Shown here: positions 52,546 to 62,154 of the stretch, in pieces
Numbering within the stretch: the first letter of the stretch is position 1
Layout: every line of letters starts with the position of its first letter
DNA from: Arthrobacter sp. U41
Lineage (GTDB): Bacteria; Actinomycetota; Actinomycetes; Actinomycetales; Micrococcaceae
DNA length: 64,000 nucleotides
NCBI RefSeq assembly: GCF_007679325.1
Contig: NZ_VEGI01000004.1
Span: forward strand, 62,001 to 126,000
Direction of reading: 5' to 3'
Program-made: the position numbers and the translations under genes
Notes under the pieces: generated by a model
Databases searched by the model: none
Told to the model about the DNA's origin: nothing
What the model saw: the letters and a program-made list of their open reading frames with translations, nothing else

Positions 52546-52561
52546 GTGAAATATGTTTCAC
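52546..52561. promoter_or_regulatory. Perfect inverted repeat upstream of the TerC leader
   Basis: GTGAAA-TATG-TTTCAC is a 6-bp inverted repeat ten bases before the riboswitch core. It is in the right place for an operator over the TerC promoter, perhaps for a metal-responsive repressor. Confidence 0.55.
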
Positions 52562-52570
52562 TTATTGGAC

Positions 52571-52664
52571 GGAGGGGAGTATCCCCTGAATGTACCGTCG
52601 TCAGTACGGCCGCCCCTGAGCGGCCCGGCGGGACAGGTCCCCCTCGGACCGGGAAAGACCTCCA
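52571..52664 (+). ncRNA. yybP-ykoY-type Mn2+ riboswitch upstream of TerC
   Basis: The leader has the two conserved parts of this class as I remember them: GGAGGGGAGTA at 52571-52581 and the late GGGAAAGACCTCC ending near 52663, where GGAGG and CCTCC form the closing stem P1. The internal loop CGTCGTCAGTACGG (52596-52609) matches the metal-binding L1/L3 region. A GC-rich hairpin (GCCGCCCCTGAGCGGC) lies between. TerC-family genes are a classic target. The ~35 bases after the element, including GGAAAC-GGGTGTTCC before the ATG at 52699, may form the expression platform. Confidence 0.82.
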
Positions 52665-52698
52665 GTTGGTTGAACTGACTGGAAACGGGTGTTCCCTG

Positions 52699-53745
52699 AT
52701 GAATGTTCCTCTCTGGGCCTGGTTGGCCGTTGTTGCTTTTATTGTTTTGATGCTGGCCGTTGACCTGTTTGCGCACCGCAAAGCGCACGTCATCCGCGTC
52801 CGGGAAGCCGCGGTATGGTCCGCCGTCTGGGTCGCTTTCGGCCTTGGCTTTGGCGCTTTGATCTGGCGGATCTACGGCGCGGAGTTTGGCCAGCAATACT
52901 TCGCCGGATACCTGATCGAAAAATCCCTTGCCGTAGACAACGTGTTTATCTGGGCAATCATCTTCACGTACTTCGCGGTGCCGCGCGAATACCAGCACCG
53001 GGTGCTGTTTTTCGGCGTCCTGGGCGCACTGGTCTTCCGCGGCATCTTTATCGCGGCCGGTTCCGCCATCATCGCCAGCGCCGGATGGGTGCTGTACATC
53101 TTCGCGGCGTTCCTGCTCATCACCGGCTACCGGATGATCCGCCACCGCAACGAAATGCTTGACCCGGAAAAGTCCCGGGCCCTGAAACTCTTCCGCCAGC
53201 GCGTGCCCATGACAGACGACTTCCACGGCCAGCGATTCCTGATCCGCAAAAACGGCGTCCTGCTCGCCACCCCGCTGCTCGCAGTGCTGGTCCTCATCGA
53301 GGTCACCGACATCATCTTCGCTGTCGACTCCATCCCGGCAATCTTCGCCGTCACCGACGAGGTGTTCCTGGTCTTCACCGCCAACGCCTTCGCCATCCTG
53401 GGCCTGCGCGCCATGTACTTCCTGCTCGCTGACCTGATCCACCGCTTCATCTACCTCAAGATCGGACTCGCGCTTGTCCTGATCTGGGTGGGCATCAAAA
53501 TGCTCCTCAAGATCGACATCTACTACATCCCCACCCCGGTGTCCCTGGCGGTCATCGCCACCATCCTTGGGGTGTCCATCGGCGTCAGCCTATGGGCCAC
53601 CCGCGGACAGGGCCGCAAGGAACCGGCGGGCCCGGCGCACTCCCCGTTCGGGACCGCGTCGGCCGAGGAGATCGCCGCTCTGGAACCGCTGTGGCGCGGG
53701 CGCCGCGACAAGCAAGCGTCGCCGTCGTCGTCGAAACGTCAGTAA
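52699..53745 (+). CDS. TerC-family membrane protein (Alx/MeeF-like metal efflux)
   Basis: A 348-residue protein with about nine helices. The TerC signature EKSLAVDNVFIWAIIFTYF and second-half motif EVTDIIFAVDSIPAIFAVT carry the buried Asp residues used for metal transport. Members export Mn2+ or assist metalation of exported proteins. The yybP-ykoY-type riboswitch upstream argues for Mn2+ control. The start at 52699 is the first ATG after the leader; the longer open frame runs through the riboswitch and is not coding. The C-terminal 50 residues are charged. Confidence 0.9.
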   Translation: MNVPLWAWLAVVAFIVLMLAVDLFAHRKAHVIRVREAAVWSAVWVAFGLGFGALIWRIYGAEFGQQYFAGYLIEKSLAVDNVFIWAIIFTYFAVPREYQHRVLFFGVLGALVFRGIFIAAGSAIIASAGWVLYIFAAFLLITGYRMIRHRNEMLDPEKSRALKLFRQRVPMTDDFHGQRFLIRKNGVLLATPLLAVLVLIEVTDIIFAVDSIPAIFAVTDEVFLVFTANAFAILGLRAMYFLLADLIHRFIYLKIGLALVLIWVGIKMLLKIDIYYIPTPVSLAVIATILGVSIGVSLWATRGQGRKEPAGPAHSPFGTASAEEIAALEPLWRGRRDKQASPSSSKRQ

Positions 53746-53754
53746 GGACCAACC

Positions 53755-54129
53755 ATGCCAGACTCCCCGGTACCGGAAAAGGATCCGGAAGCCGCCCCAC
53801 CACCGGTACCCCGCCGTCCCGCATGGACCTTCCTCACGAACCACGGGCACGTTCTTCTTTCGGTGGCCGCCGACCCTCAAGCCCGCATTACCGACATCGC
53901 CGCGAGGGTCGGCATCACTCCACGCTCAACGCTCCAGATCCTCAAGGATCTGGAGGACGGAGGATACCTTCACCGGGTCCGGGCAGGACGGCGGACCCGC
54001 TACGCCATTGAACCCCACCGTCACTTCCGTCACCCCGCCACCGCAAACCAGGAAATCGACGGCCTGATCGGCCTCTTCTCAGGCCCTGCGCCTTCGCCCG
54101 AAGTACCGCCACCCAAGGAGGTGCCGTAG
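53755..54129 (+). CDS. Winged-helix DNA-binding protein
   Basis: A 124-residue small regulator. A Pro-rich 25-residue N-terminus precedes a winged helix (TFLTNHGHVLLSVAADPQARITDIAARVGITPRSTLQILKDLEDGGYLHRVRAGRRTRYAIEPHRHFRHP). The pattern matches MarR/IclR-like small repressors common in Micrococcaceae. AAGGACC is the ribosome-binding site, and the gene begins nine bases after the TerC stop, so it is co-transcribed with it. The target is unknown. Confidence 0.83.
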   Translation: MPDSPVPEKDPEAAPPPVPRRPAWTFLTNHGHVLLSVAADPQARITDIAARVGITPRSTLQILKDLEDGGYLHRVRAGRRTRYAIEPHRHFRHPATANQEIDGLIGLFSGPAPSPEVPPPKEVP

Positions 54130-54130
54130 C

Positions 54131-54201
54131 CCCCGCGTTGACCTATCAGTTCTTGCTCCCATCGGCCGGTTTTGGCAACCTGAACTGATAGGTCAACCGG
54201 G
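54131..54201. repeat. 16-bp perfect inverted repeat with 29-base loop
   Basis: GTTGACCTATCAGTTC (54137-54152) and GAACTGATAGGTCAAC (54182-54197) are perfect complements; with CCCCG outside, the pairing extends to about 21 bp with one bulge. It sits between convergent genes. It may be a terminator; its length and loop size also suggest a genome-wide dispersed repeat. Confidence 0.75.
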
Positions 54202-54229
54202 GAAATCCGGGCAAGTGCGGCGTGGGAAG

Positions 54230-55336
54230 TTAGTGCCCGGACGCGGCCAGATCGGCCAGGAGTTCGGCCTTGCGCTCGTCGCTCGCAAACGAGGAGCGGA
54301 TCGAGTTCGCCGCCATCCGGACGCAGTCGAACTCGGACAGGCCGATCACCGATTTCAGCTGCGCGAAGTTGTCGTCCACGTAGCCGCCGAAATACGCGGG
54401 GTCGTCCGAGTTCACGCTCACGTTCAGCCCGGCGGCGAGCATGGCCGGCAGGGGGTGTTCCTTCAGGGTGTCCACGGCCCGGAGCCGGACGTTGGACAGC
54501 GGGCAGACGGTCAGCGGCGTGAGCTGGTGCACCAGCCGCTCCACCAGCTCGGGATCCTCCATGCAACGGATGCCGTGATCAATCCGCTCCGCCTCCAGGA
54601 GATCCAGCGCGTCAATGATGTACGACGGCGGGCCCTCCTCGCCGGCGTGCGCGATCCGGCGCAGCCCGGCGTCCTTGGCCCGGGCGAACAACCGCTGGAA
54701 CTTGGCGGGCGGGTTGCCCACCTCGGCCGAGTCGAGCCCGATGCCCGCGATCGGCGCATCCATGGCCAGCAGCTGTTCCAGCACCTCCAGGGCGGAGTCC
54801 TCGGACAGGTCCCGCAGGAAGGCGGCAATTAGCAGGGTGGAGATACCGAATTCCTGCTCCGACCCAGCCAGCACCGATGCCACGCCGTTCACACATGTCT
54901 CCAGGGCAACTCCGCGGGACACGTGGGCCTGGGGATCCAGCATGATCTCGGCATGCCGCACCCCGGCGAGCGCAGCCCGGGACAGGTACGCCCGGGTCAT
55001 GTCCGCGAAGTCCTGCTCGGTCTGCAGCACGGCCATGTTGGCGTAGTACAGGTCCAGGAACGACTGCAGGTCGGTGAACTCATAGCGGGAGCGCAGCTCG
55101 GCCAGGTCCGCGTAAGGCAGCCGGATCCCGTTGCGCTCCGCCAGGGCGAAGATCAGCTCGGGCTCCAGGGTGCCCTCGATGTGGAGGTGGAGTTCCGCGA
55201 CCGGCAGCGGACCGTGCACTTCCTCGGGAACCTCGGCGAATTCGGGTACCACGGGGGTGGCGGGTGCTGGGCTGTCCTGTGCTGGACTTTCCGGGCCAGC
55301 GCCCCCGGTGGCAGCGACGCCGTCGTTAGTTTCCAT
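54230..55336 (-). CDS. Adenine deaminase (adenosine-deaminase superfamily)
   Basis: A 368-residue zinc amidohydrolase. After a 40-residue Ala/Pro-rich extension come the metal-binding HLHIEGTLEPEL motif (His50, His52), the catalytic HAGEEGPPSYIIDAL and the NSDDPAYFGGYV motif. IEGTLEP and HAGEEGPP are the features of the Aah1-like adenine deaminase branch as I remember it, not of true adenosine deaminases. It should convert adenine to hypoxanthine for purine salvage. No ribosome-binding site is seen; TATCCT lies six bases before the ATG on the minus strand. Confidence 0.82.
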   Translation of the reverse strand: METNDGVAATGGAGPESPAQDSPAPATPVVPEFAEVPEEVHGPLPVAELHLHIEGTLEPELIFALAERNGIRLPYADLAELRSRYEFTDLQSFLDLYYANMAVLQTEQDFADMTRAYLSRAALAGVRHAEIMLDPQAHVSRGVALETCVNGVASVLAGSEQEFGISTLLIAAFLRDLSEDSALEVLEQLLAMDAPIAGIGLDSAEVGNPPAKFQRLFARAKDAGLRRIAHAGEEGPPSYIIDALDLLEAERIDHGIRCMEDPELVERLVHQLTPLTVCPLSNVRLRAVDTLKEHPLPAMLAAGLNVSVNSDDPAYFGGYVDDNFAQLKSVIGLSEFDCVRMAANSIRSSFASDERKAELLADLAASGH

Positions 55337-55384
55337 TCGGTAAGGATATGCCCGTAGGTGTCCGGCGCGGATAGAGTCGATGGA

Positions 55385-58018
55385 ATGCACAGTGATCAGC
55401 ATGCTTCCGATGTGTCCGGCCCGGCCATTCCAGGGCTGGATTCCAGCCACTCCACCGACGGCTTTGTCCGGGTGCGCGGCGCCCGGGAGAATAACCTGCG
55501 GAACGTGGACGTGGACGTGCCCCGCGACGCGATCGTCGCGTTCACCGGGGTCTCCGGCTCCGGCAAGTCCTCGCTGGCCTTCGGCACCATCTACGCCGAG
55601 GCCCAACGCCGCTACTTCGAGTCCGTGGCGCCCTACGCCCGGCGGCTGATCCAGCAGGGCCACAACCCCAAAGTGGAAATGATTACCGGGCTGCCGCCCG
55701 CCGTCGCGCTCCAACAGCGCCGTGGCACCCCCAGCTCCCGCTCCACCGTCGGCACCGTGACCACGCTCTCCAACTCGCTGCGGATGCTCTTCTCCCGCGC
55801 CGGCAGCTACCCGGACGGCGCCAGCCAACTCGACTCGGACGCGTTCTCGCCCAACACCGCCGCCGGCGCGTGCCCGGAGTGCCACGGCCTCGGCATCGCC
55901 CACACCGTCACCGAGTCCTCGCTGGTCCCGGACACCTCCCTCAGCATCCGCGACGGCGCGATCGCCGCCTGGCCCGGCGCCTGGCAGGGCAAAAACCTGC
56001 GCGACATCCTCACCCACCTGGGCCACGACGTCGATACCCCCTGGCGCAAACTGCCCAAAAAGCACCGCGACTGGATCCTCTTCACCGAGGAACAGCCCGT
56101 AGTGGAGGTGACGCCGCAGCGCGACCGGGTGGCCAAGCCTTACAAGGGGCGCTTCTGGAGCGCCAAGAGCTACGTGCTGCACACCCTGGCCGACTCCAAG
56201 AGCACCACCATGCGTGACCGGGTGCTGCGCTTTATGGAAACCGGCCCGTGCCCGGTCTGCAGCGGCAGCGGACTGACCCCGGCTGCCCTAGCCGTGACGT
56301 TCGCCGGCCGCACCATCGCGGAGCTCAACGCCTTGCCCATGAGCGAACTGGCCGGGATCCTCCGCCCCACCGCGGAACTCACGGAGGCAGGCACGGCCTC
56401 CCGCAAGCAGACCTCCGGCGAGGGCAACGAAGTAGCCGTCGCCATCACGCGGGACCTGCTGCAGCGCGTCACTGTGCTGCTGGATCTGGGCCTGGGCTAC
56501 CTCGCCCTGGGCCGGTCCACCCCCACCCTCTCCCCCGGCGAAATGCAGCGGCTCCGGATCGCCACCCAGCTCCGGTCCGGCCTCTTCGGGGTGATCTACG
56601 TGCTGGACGAGCCCTCCGCCGGCCTGCACCCGGCTGACGCCGAGCCCCTCCTGGCGGTGCTGGACCAGCTCAAGTCCTCCGGCAACTCCGTATTTGTGGT
56701 GGAACACAACATGGACATCGTCCGCCACGCCGACTGGCTGGTGGATGTGGGCCCGCGCGCCGGGGAAGGCGGCGGCGAGGTGCTCTACAGCGGCCCGGTT
56801 GCCGGGCTCGCCGAAGTGGATGAGTCCGTGACCCGCCCGTTCCTGTTCCCGGACGGGTCAGGAACCGCCGACGGCTCCGGAACCGCGGACGACGGCGGCA
56901 CTCACCGCCGCGGCGCGGCCGGCGGTGGTTCCTCCGCAGCAGGCGGTACCCCTACCCGCCGGGACGCTGCCGGCTGGCTGGAGCTGCGCGACATCAGCCG
57001 GCACAACCTGCAGGGACTCGACGCCGACTTCCCGCTCGGCGTCCTGACCGCAGTCACCGGTGTCTCCGGCTCCGGCAAGTCGACCCTGGTCAGCCAGGTC
57101 CTCGCCGAGGTGGTGGGCGCCCGGCTGCACCCTGAAGCCGACGCCGCGGCGCAAGCCACGGATGACCTGGAGACCGCCGAGGCCGCGGCCGCCGCGCCGC
57201 TCAGCGTGGGCCCGGTCTCCGGCCTGGACCAGCTGGACCGGCTGGTCAAGGTGGACCAGAAGCCCATCGGCCGCACCCCGCGGTCCAACCTGGCCACGTA
57301 CACCGGGCTGTTCGACGCCGTCCGCAAGGAATTCGCGGCCACGGACGAGGCCCGGGCCCGCGGATTCGGCGCAGGACGCTTTTCCTTCAACGTCGCGGGC
57401 GGCCGCTGCGAGACCTGCCAGGGCGAGGGCTTCGTCGCCGTCGAACTGCTGTTCCTGCCCGGCAGCTACGGCCCCTGCCCGGAATGCCACGGCTCGCGCT
57501 ACAACCCGGAAACCCTCGAGGTCACCTACCGCGGCAAGAATGTAGCGGAGGTCCTCGGCATGACGGTCAACGCCGCCGCCGAGTTCCTGGACGAAGTCCC
57601 CGCCGCCGCCCGAAGCCTGCAGACCCTGCGCGAGGTGGGACTGGGCTACCTCCGGCTGGGCCAGCCCGCCACGGAACTCTCCGGCGGCGAGGCCCAGCGC
57701 ATCAAGCTCGCCACAGAACTGCAGCGTGCCCAGCGCGGGCATTCGCTGTACCTGCTGGACGAGCCCACCACGGGACTGCACCCGGCCGACGTCGAACTTC
57801 TGATGGCGCAGCTGCACCGGCTGGTGGACGCCGGCAACACCGTGATTGTGGTGGAACACGAGATGGATGTGGTGGCCGCAGCAGACTGGGTGATCGACCT
57901 AGGCCCGGCCGGCGGCGACGCCGGCGGCAAGATCATCGCGGTGGGAACGCCGGACGTCGTCGCGCGTTCCAAAAAGAGCCGGACGGCCCCGTACCTCGCC
58001 GCAGTACTGGGCGGCTGA
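55385..58018 (+). CDS. UvrA-like excinuclease ATPase (UvrA2 type)
   Basis: An 877-residue UvrA paralogue with two ABC halves. Walker A motifs are GVSGSGKSS (55-63) and VSGSGKST in the second half. The signatures are [15 protein letters not shown], a variant of LSGGE, and [15 protein letters not shown]. Zinc-finger Cys pairs are in CETCQGEG and CPECHGSR, with others in CPECHGLG and CPVCSGSG. The chain is shorter than canonical UvrA (about 950), because the UvrB-binding domain seems absent, as in the UvrA2/DrrC group linked to DNA-damage or drug resistance. The ATG at 55385 is preferred over a GTG at 55358. Insertions rich in Gly/Ala occur near residues 490-530. Confidence 0.88.
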   Translation: MHSDQHASDVSGPAIPGLDSSHSTDGFVRVRGARENNLRNVDVDVPRDAIVAFTGVSGSGKSSLAFGTIYAEAQRRYFESVAPYARRLIQQGHNPKVEMITGLPPAVALQQRRGTPSSRSTVGTVTTLSNSLRMLFSRAGSYPDGASQLDSDAFSPNTAAGACPECHGLGIAHTVTESSLVPDTSLSIRDGAIAAWPGAWQGKNLRDILTHLGHDVDTPWRKLPKKHRDWILFTEEQPVVEVTPQRDRVAKPYKGRFWSAKSYVLHTLADSKSTTMRDRVLRFMETGPCPVCSGSGLTPAALAVTFAGRTIAELNALPMSELAGILRPTAELTEAGTASRKQTSGEGNEVAVAITRDLLQRVTVLLDLGLGYLALGRSTPTLSPGEMQRLRIATQLRSGLFGVIYVLDEPSAGLHPADAEPLLAVLDQLKSSGNSVFVVEHNMDIVRHADWLVDVGPRAGEGGGEVLYSGPVAGLAEVDESVTRPFLFPDGSGTADGSGTADDGGTHRRGAAGGGSSAAGGTPTRRDAAGWLELRDISRHNLQGLDADFPLGVLTAVTGVSGSGKSTLVSQVLAEVVGARLHPEADAAAQATDDLETAEAAAAAPLSVGPVSGLDQLDRLVKVDQKPIGRTPRSNLATYTGLFDAVRKEFAATDEARARGFGAGRFSFNVAGGRCETCQGEGFVAVELLFLPGSYGPCPECHGSRYNPETLEVTYRGKNVAEVLGMTVNAAAEFLDEVPAAARSLQTLREVGLGYLRLGQPATELSGGEAQRIKLATELQRAQRGHSLYLLDEPTTGLHPADVELLMAQLHRLVDAGNTVIVVEHEMDVVAAADWVIDLGPAGGDAGGKIIAVGTPDVVARSKKSRTAPYLAAVLGG

Positions 58019-58098
58019 CGGGGTGGTCTGACGCAAGGGTCAGGCGCCCCTGAAGATGGCCGACCCATTTTAGAGGGGAACTTGCGGAAAATAACGTC

Positions 58099-58127
58099 TT
58101 GATAACGGCGCCGGCCTGACTTAGCCT
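58099..58127 (+). promoter_or_regulatory. Promoter of the Rpf-like gene
   Basis: TTGATA (58099-58104) and TAGCCT (58122-58127) are spaced by 17 bp. Transcription would begin near 58134, at the first base of the leader hairpins, giving a leader of about 157 nt. Confidence 0.65.
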
Positions 58128-58133
58128 TGTGGA

Positions 58134-58965
<832 letters not shown>

Positions 58966-59005
58966 CCTGGTCCGCTCTGACCGCAACCCGCAAGGCGCTT
59001 AAAGT

Positions 59006-59060
59006 ACGACGCCGGAGCGTTCCCTATCAGGGGACCCTCCGGCGTCGTGGTTTAGTTTGT
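59006..59060 (+). terminator. Rho-independent terminator after the Rpf-like gene
   Basis: ACGACGCCGGAG (59006-59017) pairs perfectly with CTCCGGCGTCGT (59037-59048), with a TCCC / GGGA inner stem, followed by GGTTTAGTTTGT. Confidence 0.88.
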
Positions 59061-59097
59061 GCTGGCTCCTGCGGATCAGGGTGGGCCGGCCTGGCGG

Positions 59098-59694
59098 CTA
59101 GGCAGCCATCGGAATTTCGCGGACGATCCGCACTTTCCAGGCGGTGTCGTCGCTGGTGTCCAACAGGGCCACCGTGCCCATGGCGAGGTGCAGGGCCACC
59201 CGCTTGGCGGCGAGCAGTTCGAGATAAAGACTCTCGTTCATGCGGGCCGGGGCGTCGATGACGTACTTCACGGCGTCGCGGACCTTGCGGTAGTTGTCGC
59301 TCTTTTCGCGGTGGAGGTGCAGTTCCAGCATGCGCCGCTGTTTGATCTTCGGCTCGTGCCGGTTCAGCCACGACACCGCAGCATGGACCGCCACCACGAC
59401 GGTCAACGAAATGACGTAGATCTCCCAGCCGCTTGAAAGCAGGAACAGGGGAAGGTTGGCGATGGCCACCACCGCGATGAACAGCCTGAGCGCCAGCAGC
59501 CGCCGCATGGTCAGCGCCACGGAGGCCAGCGCCGTCCGGAAGCCGTGCTGCTCCTTGCGGGCCGCCGCAGGATCGATCGTGAACTCTTCCAGGACCAGGA
59601 TTCCATGCGCTTCAGGGCTCAGCATTTGCCCGTATTTGGGCAATGGCGCGGCCGCAGGCGGCGCCGCAGGTGCAGTTACTAAATTCGTCGACAT
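59098..59694 (-). CDS. Conserved hypothetical membrane protein, 198 aa
   Basis: I do not recognise a family. An Ala/Pro-rich N-terminus of about 45 residues precedes two hydrophobic helices (LLALRLFIAVVAIANLPLFLL and IYVISLTVVVAVHAAVSWL) and a basic, helical cytoplasmic tail (KQRRMLELHLHREKSDNYRKVRDAVKYVID). GGAGGG lies upstream of the ATG on the minus strand. It stands alone with a terminator at its downstream side (59006-59048) shared with the convergent Rpf-like gene. It might be a small membrane adaptor. Confidence 0.72.
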   Translation of the reverse strand: MSTNLVTAPAAPPAAAPLPKYGQMLSPEAHGILVLEEFTIDPAAARKEQHGFRTALASVALTMRRLLALRLFIAVVAIANLPLFLLSSGWEIYVISLTVVVAVHAAVSWLNRHEPKIKQRRMLELHLHREKSDNYRKVRDAVKYVIDAPARMNESLYLELLAAKRVALHLAMGTVALLDTSDDTAWKVRIVREIPMAA

Positions 59695-59839
59695 TGGCGT
59701 GCCCTCCGCGGCGCAGGGATGGTTTGTGCTAGTTTACGCGCCGACCAAGGGGGCTGTCTGTTCCCTTCCGAAATGTGAACACGCTCACCCGCGGCCGCCC
59801 GCAATTGGTGCATTGGCTCCGTGGCCTCAAACTGGAGAG

Positions 59840-60742
59840 ATGCAGACTTTTCTCCCCTTCCCCGATTTCCAGCAGAGCGCCGCGGCTTTGGACCGCGCAC
59901 GGCTCGGCAAGCAGCGCGTTGAAGCGCTGCAGACCCTGCGTGCGCTGGTGATCCCGGAGTACGGCTGGCAGTCGCACCCGGCCATCCGGATGTGGATGGG
60001 GTACGTTCCCGCGCTGACCCTCTACGGCCTGACCATGGTGGACGAGTGGACGGCCCGCGGCGGCGAGGACACCACACGCGAGAAGATCATGGAATTCGCA
60101 CCCCAGGCGGCCCACCCGGACTATGCCGCCAAGATCCCGATGCCGCCGTGGCTTGGCGCCCCCGAACTGCACCTCAGCCACCGCTCCCGGCTGATCGCCA
60201 AGGACCCGCGGTTCTACACGGAGCTGTTCCCGGACACGGAGCCTGACCTGGAATACGTCTGGCCCGAGCCCAAGCATGAACTGGTACCGGAGGACCCGTC
60301 CGGGGACCGCATGTGGGTGTTGCGCCTCCCGCTCGGTGACACAGAGCCGGAAAAGCTGGACACCGTCAGCCTGCCCCTCGTGGGCAAGGCCAAGGCCGCC
60401 GCGGCTGCCAGCGACGACGATTACCAGTTCGTGTACGCCGATTCCGGTTCCCGCCGTCCCAAGGTGCGCAAACTCCCGCCGAAGCAGCTCGTCAAGAAGC
60501 CCACCCGCAAGCGCCAGCAGCAGGAAGAGGCGTTCAACACGCTTCCCGGCAACTCGACCGTCGCCATTCCGTTCGACGGCGGCGCGTCCTTCGCCGTCGG
60601 CAAGGTCCTGGGCCGTCCGATCACCGTGGAGGGCCGCTTCGCGCGCAACTTCAAGGTGGACGAAATTCTGGCCCGCTCGGCCTTTGACTACCCGGCGCTG
60701 CTGCAGGATCCGCGGGTCTTCTTCCCGATCCCGGCGCGGTAG
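59840..60742 (+). CDS. MSMEG_6728-family protein (pyrimidine-dimer-glycosylase-like)
   Basis: A 300-residue protein. Residues 1-150 match the MSMEG_6728 family (MQTFLPFPDF, ALDRARLGKQRVEALQTLRALVIPEYGWQSHPAIRMWMGYVPALTLYGL). It resembles the pyrimidine-dimer DNA glycosylase fold, so a nucleic-acid role is plausible; none is proven. The C-terminal half (KVRKLPPKQLVKKPTRKRQQQ, then a beta-rich domain TVAIPFDGGASFAVGKVLGRPITVEGRFARNFKVDEI) is an extension not typical of the family core. The start at 59840 is the first residue of the conserved domain; GGAG sits very close to it. Confidence 0.8.
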   Translation: MQTFLPFPDFQQSAAALDRARLGKQRVEALQTLRALVIPEYGWQSHPAIRMWMGYVPALTLYGLTMVDEWTARGGEDTTREKIMEFAPQAAHPDYAAKIPMPPWLGAPELHLSHRSRLIAKDPRFYTELFPDTEPDLEYVWPEPKHELVPEDPSGDRMWVLRLPLGDTEPEKLDTVSLPLVGKAKAAAAASDDDYQFVYADSGSRRPKVRKLPPKQLVKKPTRKRQQQEEAFNTLPGNSTVAIPFDGGASFAVGKVLGRPITVEGRFARNFKVDEILARSAFDYPALLQDPRVFFPIPAR

Positions 60743-60749
60743 CCCGCGA

Positions 60750-60799
60750 GTCCGACGCCGGGCCGGGTCCGACGCCGGGCGGGGTCCGACGCCGGGCCG
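60750..60799. repeat. 17-bp tandem repeat, three copies
   Basis: GTCCGACGCCGGGCCGG-like units start at 60750, 60767 and 60784 and differ only in the last bases. They lie in the 80-bp gap after the MSMEG_6728-type gene and before the epimerase gene. Confidence 0.85.
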
Positions 60800-60822
60800 C
60801 CGATAATGGCAGACTTGCCGTT

Positions 60823-61704
60823 ATGACTCTACTTATGGCCGGTTGCGGCGATCTGGGCACTGAAGCCGGGCTGCGTTTCGCCGCGGCGGGCCACCGCGTG
60901 GTGGGCTGGCGGCGGTCGCCGGAGAAACTGCCCGCCGCCATCGAAGGCGCAACGGCTGACCTGAGCTCGGGCGAACTGCCGCCTGTCCCGGCGGACACCA
61001 CCGCCGTCGTCGTCGCGGTTGCGGCGGATTCCCCCACCGAAGATGCGTACCGTGCCGCGTATGTGGACGGGCTTTCCAACGTGCTCGACGCCGTCGTGCG
61101 CTCGGGTGCCCCCGTCCGGCGGGTGCTCTTTGTCTCCTCCACCGCCGTCTACGGTGACGCCGGCGGGGACTGGATTGATGAAACCACCACGCCGGAGCCC
61201 GGCGGGTTCTCCGGCCGCATCATCCGCGAGGCGGAGGATCTGCTTATCAGCCGGCTGGACGGCACCGGGATCACCCCGGTGGTGCTGCGGCTCGGCGGCA
61301 TCTACGGCCCGGGCCGGACCCGGTTGATTGACCAGGTGCGCGGCGGCTCCGCGGTCATTCCGGCGGAGCCGCGCTTCACCAACCGCATCCACCGGGACGA
61401 CGCCGCCGCCGCGATCGTCCACCTGTGCACCATGGACCCTGTCCCGGCACCGGTGTATCTGGGCGTGGACAACGAGCCGGCCGAGATGGGTGAGGTGCTT
61501 AGTTTCCTGGCCGCCGAGCTGGGACTTCCCCAGCCGCCGTCGGGCGCCTCTGAAGGGGGCGGGCAGAGCGGCGAGCCGTCCCGCGGCGGCAATAAACGCT
61601 GCAGCAACGCACTCCTGCGGAGCACCGGATTCGAGTTCACCTACCCAAGCTTCCGGGAGGGATACCGGGACATTCTCGCCGGAGTGGGCGTACGGTACCC
61701 CTAA
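60823..61704 (+). CDS. NAD(P)-dependent epimerase-like protein, YeeZ type
   Basis: A 293-residue SDR-family protein with a variant Rossmann motif at the very N-terminus (LMAGCGDLGTEAGLRFAAAGHRVVGWRR). It continues with LFVSSTAVYGDAGGDWIDE and LRLGGIYGPGRTRLI; the catalytic YxxxK is degenerate. Such YeeZ-like proteins bind NAD(P) but their reactions are unknown. The start is set by the glycine motif position. It is followed 45 bp later by a DUF1622 gene. Confidence 0.85.
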   Translation: MTLLMAGCGDLGTEAGLRFAAAGHRVVGWRRSPEKLPAAIEGATADLSSGELPPVPADTTAVVVAVAADSPTEDAYRAAYVDGLSNVLDAVVRSGAPVRRVLFVSSTAVYGDAGGDWIDETTTPEPGGFSGRIIREAEDLLISRLDGTGITPVVLRLGGIYGPGRTRLIDQVRGGSAVIPAEPRFTNRIHRDDAAAAIVHLCTMDPVPAPVYLGVDNEPAEMGEVLSFLAAELGLPQPPSGASEGGGQSGEPSRGGNKRCSNALLRSTGFEFTYPSFREGYRDILAGVGVRYP

Positions 61705-61749
61705 GGATGCACCGCTCCCGTCACCGCGCAGCTCCGAATGAGGAGGACT

Positions 61750-62154
61750 ATGGAACTTCCGGAGATTATTGAAGCCGCCGGCCGCTACATGGATCTGGCC
61801 GGTGTGGCCGTGATGGTGATCGGCGCCGTGGTGTCCATCCCTCTGGCGTTGCGCGGATTCCGGCCGCGGGGCCAGCCTGCGGGTTCCGAACCGCTCTCCG
61901 TCTACCGTTCCTACCGGCAACTCCTGGGCCGCTCCATCCTGCTCGGGCTGGAACTGCTCGTGGCGGCGGACATCATCAGGACGGTGGCCGTCGCACCCAC
62001 GTACGAAAGCGTGGGCGTGCTCGCCATTATTGTGCTGATCCGGACGTTCCTGAGCTTCTCCCTCGAACTCGAAATCACCGGCCGCTGGCCTTGGCAGAAG
62101 GAGCCCGACGGCGGCCCCTCCGCGGCTTCGCCCGCGGTGCGGCGGACCCTCTGA
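61750..62154 (+). CDS. DUF1622 membrane protein
   Basis: A 134-residue protein with three helices (MDLAGVAVMVIGAVVSIPLALRG, LLGRSILLGLELLVAADIIRTVAV, YESVGVLAIIVLIRTFLSFSLELEITGRWPW), the DUF1622 pattern. The function is unknown. GAGGAGG lies seven to ten bases before the ATG at 61750; a start at 61738 would put the start before the ribosome-binding site. The stop overlaps the next gene (TGATG). Confidence 0.88.
   Translation: MELPEIIEAAGRYMDLAGVAVMVIGAVVSIPLALRGFRPRGQPAGSEPLSVYRSYRQLLGRSILLGLELLVAADIIRTVAVAPTYESVGVLAIIVLIRTFLSFSLELEITGRWPWQKEPDGGPSAASPAVRRTL

Noticed and set aside
52546..52698. TerC start at 52546
   Set aside because: The extension would translate the riboswitch-like leader; the conserved membrane protein starts at 52699.
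50724..52793. Very long minus-strand frame overlapping the SulP gene in another phase
   Set aside because: Low-complexity Arg/Gly/Ala product; the SulP signature and STAS domain are in the other phase.
55337..56182. N-terminal extension of adenine deaminase to 56182
   Set aside because: It would run antisense through the UvrA-like gene; the conserved enzyme begins after the ATG at 55336.
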